Below are positions 5,260 to 11,167 of a stretch of 11,167 nucleotides of DNA, one piece after another; position 1 is the first letter of the stretch, and each line of letters starts with the position of its first letter. The DNA is from Flavobacteriales bacterium (GTDB taxonomy: Bacteria > Bacteroidota > Bacteroidia > Flavobacteriales_E > Vicingaceae), in assembly GCA_002402165.1 (NCBI GenBank), contig NVVI01000028.1, positions 7,604 through 18,770 of the forward strand, read 5' to 3'. The position numbers and the translations under genes are program-made. A model generated the notes under the pieces. The model was not told where the DNA came from. It saw only the letters and a program-made list of their open reading frames with translations, and made no database searches.

Positions 5260-6123
5260 ATGTTACCGAAAAAACTGATTCTCTTTTTAACAATTGCCCT
5301 TATCTCATTATCGTTTAAAGGTGATAAGAAAGCTTTTGTTGTGTTTGATGACATAGGTAAAAAAGCGAGCTATGAAAAAATTTTAAAGAAAGCTGAGAAG
5401 GCAGATATTATTCTGTTTGGAGAGTTACACAATAACCCAATTAATCATTGGCTTCAGTTAGAATTAACTAAGGATATTTTTTTTCAGATAAACGAAGATA
5501 TTGTTTTAGGTGCTGAAATGTATGAAGCTGATGATCAGCTAATCATTAACGAATATTTGGGAGGTCATTACGACTACAAGACGTTTGTGAAGGAAGCTAA
5601 ATTATGGCCGAATGACAAAACAGATTATGCCCCATTATTAGATTTTGCAATTTCGAATCAATTAACATTTGTTGCCACAAATGTGCCCAGAAGATACGCC
5701 AACATGATTTATAGAGAGGGTTTTAAAGCTTTCAACCATCTTAATGAAGAAGCTAAAAAATACATGGCTCCTCTTCCAATAAAATATGACCCTAAACTAC
5801 CTGGGTATGTGGCAATGAAAAAAATGGCTGGCGGGCATGGTGGAGACAATCTGCCAAAAGCACAAGCCTTAAAAGATGCTACTATGGCTCATTTTATCAT
5901 GAAAAATTATAGAAGTGGAAGCACTTTTATTCATTTTAATGGTGCTTATCATTCAAATAATTTTGAAGGAATTATGTGGTACTTGAAACAAGCTAATCCA
6001 GATTTAAAAATTCTAACGATAAATTGTGTGGAACAAAAAAGTTTAGAAAAATTAGAAACAGAAAACGAGAGTACGGCTCATTTTGTTATTGTAACTCCTG
6101 AATCAATGACTAAGACATATTAA
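5260..6123 (+). CDS. ChaN-like haem-binding-family protein, secreted or periplasmic
   Basis: A 287-residue protein with a hydrophobic N-terminal signal (residues about 5-18, LILFLTIALISLSF) and no lipobox cysteine. The body matches the Cofac_haem_bdg/ChaN family: FGELHNN (53-59), AEMYEADDQ (85-93), DYAPLLDFA (122-130), ATNVPRR (139-145), AQALKDATMAHFI (201-213) and HFNGAYHS (225-232). Campylobacter ChaN binds haem and is linked to iron uptake; the catalytic or transport role of the wider family is not settled. Placement just after a haem-biosynthesis cluster fits a haem-related job, though it has its own promoter and a GIY-YIG unit lies between. It converges on the lipoprotein gene, with 8 bases between the stops. 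Confidence 0.82.
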   Translation: MLPKKLILFLTIALISLSFKGDKKAFVVFDDIGKKASYEKILKKAEKADIILFGELHNNPINHWLQLELTKDIFFQINEDIVLGAEMYEADDQLIINEYLGGHYDYKTFVKEAKLWPNDKTDYAPLLDFAISNQLTFVATNVPRRYANMIYREGFKAFNHLNEEAKKYMAPLPIKYDPKLPGYVAMKKMAGGHGGDNLPKAQALKDATMAHFIMKNYRSGSTFIHFNGAYHSNNFEGIMWYLKQANPDLKILTINCVEQKSLEKLETENESTAHFVIVTPESMTKTY

Positions 6124-6138
6124 AAGTATTTCTACTTT
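6123..6138. terminator. Possible small bidirectional terminator between convergent genes
   Basis: AAAGTA (6123-6128) and TACTTT (6133-6138) form a 6-bp stem with a 4-base loop overlapping both stop codons. It is AT-only apart from one pair and lacks a strong U-tract, so it is weak. Its position between two convergent genes is the main argument. Confidence 0.25.
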
Positions 6139-6530
6139 ATAATCTCAAAATCTGGGAGTTCAATTACTTCTTCTTTGTCTTTTATTTCAACACTTTCATA
6201 TATTGCCTCAACTCCAGAAGCAATTGTAAATGTGGTATCTTTTGTATAAACATATATTTTATAGTTCCCTTTACGTAAATGCTTAAATTCGAAAGCTCCA
6301 TCTGGTCCCGTTTTCACTCTATCATCGTAATTTTCATTGTCTCCATAAATGATATAAACATCTTCTTCTGGAGCATAATAGGATGATAACAATTGTGTAA
6401 ATGAAGCATTGTAATTTTTTGCAAAGACATGCCCTACAATTGAAGATCTTCCTCCCTCACCTTCTTCTTTTGAGCACGAAAAAATACTCATAGAGAATAC
6501 AATTAATACAATTAAAAATTTCTTGTTCAT
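6132..6530 (-). CDS. Surface lipoprotein with a carboxypeptidase-regulatory/transthyretin-like fold
   Basis: A 132-residue precursor. The signal peptide ends in a lipobox (SIFSC), with acylation expected at C19. Directly after it comes SKEEGEG, an acidic stretch of the kind that acts as a lipoprotein export signal to the cell surface in Bacteroidota. The mature part is one small beta domain: SSIVGHVFA (29-37), then GPDGAFEFKHLRKGNYKIYVYT (about 75-96), typical of CarboxypepD_reg/CNA-B-like beta-sandwiches that serve as structural or adhesion modules. It starts 11 bases after the stop of the CotH gene on the same strand, so the two probably form one transcript and may act together on the cell surface. 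The specific function is unknown. Confidence 0.75.
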   Translation of the reverse strand: MNKKFLIVLIVFSMSIFSCSKEEGEGGRSSIVGHVFAKNYNASFTQLLSSYYAPEEDVYIIYGDNENYDDRVKTGPDGAFEFKHLRKGNYKIYVYTKDTTFTIASGVEAIYESVEIKDKEEVIELPDFEIIK

Positions 6531-6541
6531 ACTGTCTAAAT

Positions 6542-9500
6542 TTAAAAAATAGAAAATTTAATAGCCTCTGAATATGTTTCAGAGTTTAATTCAATAATAT
6601 ATGTTCCAGCAGCTAAATTATACTGTTGTTTTGTAAACGAAATAGTAAAAGTACCTTCCTCCTGAAAAGAAGAATGAGGAACCAATATTGCTACAGTTTT
6701 ACCATCTACCGATTTAATTGTTAAAGATAGTTGTTGTTCACTCGGCACTTCATAGGTCACACTAACTATGTTATTGGCTGGGTTCGGATAAACATTCATA
6801 CTAAAATTTAAGGTGTTAAAAACTGCTGTAAATTTGTCGTTTACTGCTACATTCGAGGTTAATGAAATATTCTTATCATTACTCAATGTAGTAAAATCAG
6901 ATTCCCAATGATTAAATGTATATCCTTCATTTGGAATAGCAGTAACTGTTACAGGAACTCCATCAAAATAAACACCCATCCATGGTAAATTTTCTGGTGT
7001 AATCGTATTAATTTTAATTACTCCAGCTCCGCTAGGTTGTACTTCCAATGTAATATCTACTTGCTTAACTAAACTAAAATCATTTTCAATGTGATTTCTT
7101 ACTAAAGCTGGTCGTTGCTGTACAAAAAATAATAAGCTATCAATGTTGTCTTTCCATGTTGGTATATCAACACTTGTAGCAGTCCAAAAACCTGGAAATA
7201 ATTGAATAGGTCCTCCCCATCTGTTAAAATGCCTTGCCATTTCTGGCTCTAAATCTGCTACCATGGTATTGGCGACATCTGTTACTCTATCAGGCTGAAA
7301 AGTAGTGTTTATCAAATCTGCATAACGGTTAATAAAGTAGTTTCTAAATTTAAGGTTACTCAATAGTTTTTGTAAAATAATTACATGAGGATTTATTGGT
7401 GCAGGAGCATTGATTAATGAACCCATATAATCGTATACTAGATTCGCTGAAGTACCAAACAAACCTGTTCCCAAATCTAAATCCCACAATACATATTGCC
7501 ACTTACCAACAGGATCATTAGTCCTCCAAAATTTAATGTTATTGGTGGTTGAATCTGACAGCCAATCTACATTTCCGTAATACAATTCAGTTACATAATA
7601 ATCTACAAAATTCACAATATCTATACTATCAACAACTCGATTGTAAATACTGTCTTGCGTTAAATCATTCGTTATCATATAATTAACCAAACTTAAAAAG
7701 CCGAGATTTGAACCCACAACTACACTCCCATTAAACCGCAAGTAATCTATTGTCCCTTCTTTAAGCTCACTATGGTTTTCATACATATAATCATCACTTT
7801 GTCGTTCTCTCATACCATAAACCCCCCAATATTGACCGTTTAAAAATAACACACAAGGCTCATAAGCCATGTAATCCAATTTTAAATCTTTTACAATGCG
7901 TTGCATATACGCATCCCTAAAATGAACTGTATTATAATCTATACCAGCGTTTCTAATGTTAAAATTTTTGAGTCTATTTAAATATGTTTTTTCTGGAAAG
8001 AGATTGTAATCAATCCAACTTTCATTGTAATCATCCTTAGCTAAAATTCTAAAACTTTTTTGAGGAAAAGATTTTGAATAGTTACCATGAATTTTTAACC
8101 CAATATCCATGTCAAAACCTAAATTTTTATTGCGATCAAAATATTCTATGTGGGCGGGTTTTTCCCATCCTTGCCAAAAATTAGCATTTACAAAAGGGTA
8201 GTCGCTAATAGTATCAACTTGGTTAGGACCAAACATGTAAATCCCTTCGTAATGACTAAACAAGTTTTTAGGCTCGGTAGTTATCGAAATTACTGGCAAC
8301 TTAATGTTTTCATTGATAAAGTAAGTAGCTGTAATGGTTTTACTTGGTAAATAGTTAGAATTTGTTGGGGAAAATTTTGCTTTTAAAATAGCATTCGCAT
8401 TTATAGCAATACTTCCTGTATATAAAGTAGAAAATTGAGTAGGTTCATTCCCATCAGTGGTATAAAAAATACTTCCTTGTTGTGAGTCAGTAATTTGTAT
8501 TGTCTGAGCATTGTTATAAAATCCAGCTTTTAATGAAAATACTGGGTTTTCAGAATAATCAATAAAACATGGAGAAATTGCATTTGAAGTATCAGGAGTT
8601 GGTGTATCAAACAAACACCATTGAGCAGATCCATCAGTAGTTCTACCTCTAGAGTTATTAATATAAACTTCATTCATAATTACCTCATCTATTTCATTCC
8701 CGTTATTATCACTAAGAATAAGTCTAAAAGGAGAGGTGTCTATGTTAAAATTGGTATGCAAATTAGTTTGGGCCGGAAAAGGAAAAAAAGTAACCGAGGT
8801 ATCTTTTATTCCTAATAACAAATAAGGCCTAATGGTTAAATCACTTGAAGTTGCAGAAACATTATGAACTTGAATAGCAAAAGTATTTAGTCCGTTTACT
8901 TTGGCAGCATTTAAAATCAAAGGATCAATAAAATAAAACTCCAAATTACCTCCTTGGTATTCTTGTGCTTCATGTTCATCATAAGCCAATTCATTAAATA
9001 ACGAAGGAACTCCATTGACTCCTACATTATTTCTAAACAACTCAACGCCATTTAGATAGGCCACAAATCCATCATCATAATCTACCGCCAATAATGCCAC
9101 TGCAATATTAGAAGTATCTACCAAGGTAAAACTTGACCTTAAAAAACAAGAAACTAAAGGATTAGTAGTAACAGTAGAATCATCTCCATCTCCATAACCA
9201 ATTCCTCCTTGACCAGAAAGCCAACCTACATCATTAAATGTGGGTAAATTCCAATTAGTTGGAGGTTGCGAAGTTCCTTCAAAATACTTCCAAATTAATT
9301 CTGGATAAATAGGTATCTCCCAATGGTCAAAAACTAATTTTCTGTCTTTTTTAGAAGCAAAAACTGTTAAATGCTCTCCTGCTCCAATGTAAACTTCAGG
9401 AAAAATCCATTCGATGTCACGCCCTTCTCTTCTGAGTAATTTATAGCCTTGTAAATTAACGGTAGATGTTCCTTTATTGTACAATTCTATCCAATCAGGA

Positions 9501-9619
9501 TTATCTCCATCTTCATCAGGGTAACCTGCATTTTGAGCTGTAGAAATTTCATTAATAACAATTTGACCAAATGAAAAAGTGGTAATAAACAAAAACAAGA
9601 TAGAAAATAGCTTTTTCAT
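6542..9619 (-). CDS. CotH-kinase-domain, lamin-tail-domain secreted protein with T9SS sorting tail
   Basis: 1025 residues. The signal peptide is about 1-18 (cut before QIVINEI). Residues 19-95 read as the first half of a lamin tail domain (DNPDWIELYN, EHLTVFASKKDR). Residues about 100-285 form a galactose-binding-like beta-sandwich (WKYFEG, GIGYGDGDD, YLNGVELFRNN). Residues about 287-347 supply the second half of the lamin tail (FRLILSDNNGNEID, GRTTDGS, PTPDTSN). A chitobiase-C-terminal-like domain follows at about 360-435 (IFYTTDGNEPT). The CotH kinase domain spans about 440-840, with RNAGID (556-561), FLNGQYWGVYGMRER (592-606) and the metal-site motif LWDLDLG (711-717). An InlB-like repeat is at about 855-935, and the type A T9SS sorting domain (VYPNPANN, 943-950) ends the protein. 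CotH of Bacillus is a protein kinase for spore-coat proteins; the substrate here is unknown. It is probably surface-attached or secreted, and co-transcribed with the lipoprotein gene downstream. Confidence 0.9.
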   Translation of the reverse strand: MKKLFSILFLFITTFSFGQIVINEISTAQNAGYPDEDGDNPDWIELYNKGTSTVNLQGYKLLRREGRDIEWIFPEVYIGAGEHLTVFASKKDRKLVFDHWEIPIYPELIWKYFEGTSQPPTNWNLPTFNDVGWLSGQGGIGYGDGDDSTVTTNPLVSCFLRSSFTLVDTSNIAVALLAVDYDDGFVAYLNGVELFRNNVGVNGVPSLFNELAYDEHEAQEYQGGNLEFYFIDPLILNAAKVNGLNTFAIQVHNVSATSSDLTIRPYLLLGIKDTSVTFFPFPAQTNLHTNFNIDTSPFRLILSDNNGNEIDEVIMNEVYINNSRGRTTDGSAQWCLFDTPTPDTSNAISPCFIDYSENPVFSLKAGFYNNAQTIQITDSQQGSIFYTTDGNEPTQFSTLYTGSIAINANAILKAKFSPTNSNYLPSKTITATYFINENIKLPVISITTEPKNLFSHYEGIYMFGPNQVDTISDYPFVNANFWQGWEKPAHIEYFDRNKNLGFDMDIGLKIHGNYSKSFPQKSFRILAKDDYNESWIDYNLFPEKTYLNRLKNFNIRNAGIDYNTVHFRDAYMQRIVKDLKLDYMAYEPCVLFLNGQYWGVYGMRERQSDDYMYENHSELKEGTIDYLRFNGSVVVGSNLGFLSLVNYMITNDLTQDSIYNRVVDSIDIVNFVDYYVTELYYGNVDWLSDSTTNNIKFWRTNDPVGKWQYVLWDLDLGTGLFGTSANLVYDYMGSLINAPAPINPHVIILQKLLSNLKFRNYFINRYADLINTTFQPDRVTDVANTMVADLEPEMARHFNRWGGPIQLFPGFWTATSVDIPTWKDNIDSLLFFVQQRPALVRNHIENDFSLVKQVDITLEVQPSGAGVIKINTITPENLPWMGVYFDGVPVTVTAIPNEGYTFNHWESDFTTLSNDKNISLTSNVAVNDKFTAVFNTLNFSMNVYPNPANNIVSVTYEVPSEQQLSLTIKSVDGKTVAILVPHSSFQEEGTFTISFTKQQYNLAAGTYIIELNSETYSEAIKFSIF

Positions 9620-9669
9620 TTATTTAACTGTTAAGTAATTAATAAAATTAAGGATTATTTAAACATAAA

Positions 9670-9698
9670 AAAAGCAGCTGTTTTACTTAGCTGCTTTT
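9670..9698 (-). terminator. Intrinsic terminator of the small T9SS protein gene
   Basis: A perfect 10-bp stem, AAAAGCAGCT (9670-9679) with AGCTGCTTTT (9689-9698), and a 9-base loop. On the minus strand it is followed by a run of seven T, and it lies 22 bases after the stop at 9720. The T-rich flank on the plus strand means it could also work in reverse. It separates the T9SS gene from the CotH gene, which therefore needs its own promoter; I could not identify one in 9620-9669. Confidence 0.88.
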
Positions 9699-9719
9699 GT
9701 TTTAAATTCAGTAAACAAA

Positions 9720-10637
9720 TTAGTCCACGAATAACTTAGAAGAATATTTCAAGCCATCAACTGCTAATTTCACAAAATAAATACCTGAATTAAGACTAGA
9801 AATGTCGAATGTACTAGTAGTTCCATTAGCACTAATTACTTCAGTCATCACAATTGACCCAAGAGTGTTATAAATTGTAACATTAGCAACTTTCCCACTT
9901 AATAACGGTAATTTAATGTTCAATTCGTTAGAAGCTGGATTTGGATAAATAGATACATTGCTATTCCCAAGAATCTCAGAAACTCCTACACCTGTTTGAC
10001 AATATTGTACTCTTCCATTAAATGTTCTCGGAGAAAAAGTAACATTAAATGGATATCCCCCTCCATTTCCTTCTAAAATAGATAAATCAGTATTACTTAC
10101 TAATGTAGCTCCAACAGTAGTTCCATTAGTGTAATTCATTCCACCATTTGCCGTTGTTACATAAAAGCCATAAGTAGTACCATTTGTAACTGGAAAAGCA
10201 AGGCTAACAGGTATTTGAGCAATCAGTCCATCCCCTGTACCCGTTGTTATATTACCTCCTAAATATATCCATCCAGCAGAACTTGTTTCATTCCCCACAA
10301 ATGTTCCTGCCCTATAATAAATAAGAACACTATCTGTAACATCTATCGAAACCCAAAAAGTTTCAATTATTAAATCTGCTCCACCTATAACTACATCAAA
10401 CATTACTCCATCTTGTCCATTTCCTGATAACAGAGGCGTTGTTATGGTATCTTCACAATGATTTGTTTTATCGCTTGTGTTTTTTATAGTGTTTATTTCT
10501 ACTGCCCCTAGAATTGCATCTATTTCATCAGCAGTAAAAGTTTTAGTATCTGCTTCAGCATCTGTTTGTGAAAATGCAGCAACCCCAATAGCTAAACTTA
10601 AAGTCAATGTCATTAATCGAAAGTAATTTTTTTTCAT
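9720..10637 (-). CDS. Secreted protein with T9SS type A sorting domain
   Basis: 305 residues. The signal peptide is about 1-24 (ending VAAFSQ). Residues 25-62 form a short linker. Residues about 63-213 form a single beta-rich domain (GNGQDGVMFDV at 72-82, VLIYYRAGTFVG at 104-115, TYGFYVTT at 155-162, YPFNVTFSPRTFNGRVQY at 195-212) of a kind common in T9SS-secreted Bacteroidota proteins and without assigned activity. The C-terminal sorting domain runs from about 227 (VSIYPNPASNELNI) to the end (SGIYFVKLAVDG). It would cross the inner membrane by Sec and the outer membrane by T9SS, then be released or anchored. Two cysteines remain in the mature body (C61, C213) and could pair. It has its own promoter and terminator, so it is a single-gene transcript. 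Enzymatic motifs are not seen; a structural or adhesive role is only a guess. Confidence 0.85.
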   Translation of the reverse strand: MKKNYFRLMTLTLSLAIGVAAFSQTDAEADTKTFTADEIDAILGAVEINTIKNTSDKTNHCEDTITTPLLSGNGQDGVMFDVVIGGADLIIETFWVSIDVTDSVLIYYRAGTFVGNETSSAGWIYLGGNITTGTGDGLIAQIPVSLAFPVTNGTTYGFYVTTANGGMNYTNGTTVGATLVSNTDLSILEGNGGGYPFNVTFSPRTFNGRVQYCQTGVGVSEILGNSNVSIYPNPASNELNIKLPLLSGKVANVTIYNTLGSIVMTEVISANGTTSTFDISSLNSGIYFVKLAVDGLKYSSKLFVD

Positions 10638-10666
10638 AATTTTTGTTTTTATGTATTAATAATATA

Positions 10667-10697
10667 CAAAGCTAAATAATTTGAAACAAAAAAACAA
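10667..10697 (-). promoter_or_regulatory. Promoter of the small T9SS protein gene
   Basis: On the minus strand TTG (10697-10695), a 20-base spacer, then TAGCTTTG (10674-10667), a perfect TAnnTTTG. The start codon at 10637 leaves a leader of about 25 bases that is A-rich just before the ATG, as is usual in Bacteroidota. Confidence 0.68.
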
Positions 10698-10762
10698 TAT
10701 TATTGGATTCTTAACAAAAAACATCATTAAACAGCCTTATCTTATTGAAAATTTCAGAAAAT

Positions 10763-11167
10763 TTATTGTCGCATTTTTTCGAGTTCTTGCTCACTATCTT
10801 CCCAATCTTTCATAGCTAGTTCTAGCTCATCTTTAACTACTGTATATTCATCCATTAATACTTGTGAATAAGCTTTTGGATCTAACAGTTTCTGATTCAT
10901 TGTTTCAGTCTTAGCTTCTAACTCTTCAATTAATTTCTCTAATTTATTAACTCTGTTTTGAGTTTTTCTCAAATCTCTATCCTTTTGTTTACGTTCTTCA
11001 TAAGTTAATTTATTATCAGAATTATGCTTTTGTTTTTTCTCCACCACTTTTTCTTTATGCTCAAACTCTCTAATGGTTTTTGCTTTTTTTGTTTCCAAAA
11101 ATTCATAAACTCCTCCTAAAAATTGTTTTACATTGCCATTGCTAAATTCATACATTTCTGAAGTTAG
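10763..11167 (-). CDS. ABC-F family ATPase, C-terminal part (runs off right edge)
   Basis: The last 134 codons are visible and the frame stays open to the window edge, so the ATG at 11155 is internal and not the start. The first visible residues, LTSEMYEFSNGNVKQFLGG, match the strand after the second ATPase domain of ABC-F proteins (Uup/EttA-like), followed by the usual YEFLETKKAKT segment. Residues from about 50 to the end are a charged coiled coil (EERKQKDRDLRKTQNRVNKL, EELEAKTETMNQK, WEDSEQELEKM), typical of the Uup C-terminal domain that contacts nucleic acid or ribosome. ABC-F proteins act on the ribosome in the cytosol. Neither ATP-binding cassette is in the window, so the subfamily cannot be fixed. 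It is upstream of and co-directional with the T9SS gene but separated by 125 bases and a promoter. Confidence 0.85.
   Translation of the reverse strand, partial: LTSEMYEFSNGNVKQFLGGVYEFLETKKAKTIREFEHKEKVVEKKQKHNSDNKLTYEERKQKDRDLRKTQNRVNKLEKLIEELEAKTETMNQKLLDPKAYSQVLMDEYTVVKDELELAMKDWEDSEQELEKMRQ

Noticed and set aside
8150..8815. Two plus-strand open frames inside the CotH gene
   Set aside because: They are antisense to a long gene with continuous recognisable domains and have no features of their own.

Overview
The window is AT-rich and looks like the chromosome of a member of the Bacteroidota, probably Flavobacteriales-like. Three things point there: promoters of the TTG-N19/20-TAnnTTTG type, two secreted proteins with type IX secretion (T9SS) sorting tails, and a lipoprotein with an acidic surface-export signal next to its acylated cysteine. 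Species cannot be named from sequence reading alone.

Left part (1-4403). A 5' fragment of a GbsR/MarR-like regulator runs off the left edge on the minus strand. Its promoter overlaps a perfect 9-bp inverted repeat that looks like an operator. Divergent from it is a haem-biosynthesis cluster on the plus strand: hemB (porphobilinogen synthase), hemL (glutamate-1-semialdehyde aminomutase), hemE (uroporphyrinogen decarboxylase), then a 130-codon gene resembling the N-terminal part of MreB. hemL makes 5-aminolevulinate, HemB condenses it to porphobilinogen, and HemE acts later on uroporphyrinogen III. Both gaps between the hem genes hold members of one palindromic repeat family (A). The hemL/hemE copy is an empty 97-bp hairpin. 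The hemB/hemL copy has a GIY-YIG endonuclease gene fitted between its arms.

Middle (4404-5259). A second GIY-YIG gene of a different subfamily is bracketed by two complete palindromes of a related family (B). The two GIY-YIG/palindrome units are the most interesting content here. They suggest selfish or domesticated elements in which a small nuclease is paired with a REP-like hairpin, comparable in layout to RAYT/REPIN systems but with an unrelated enzyme.

Right part (5260-11167). A ChaN-like haem-binding-family protein with its own promoter runs on the plus strand and converges on minus-strand genes. Those are, in transcription order from the right edge: the C-terminal part of an ABC-F ATPase, a small T9SS-sorted secreted protein with its own promoter and a strong terminator, and a two-gene unit of a 1025-residue CotH-kinase/lamin-tail T9SS protein followed by a surface lipoprotein. 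In the CotH protein the lamin-tail domain appears to be split by an inserted beta-sandwich domain.
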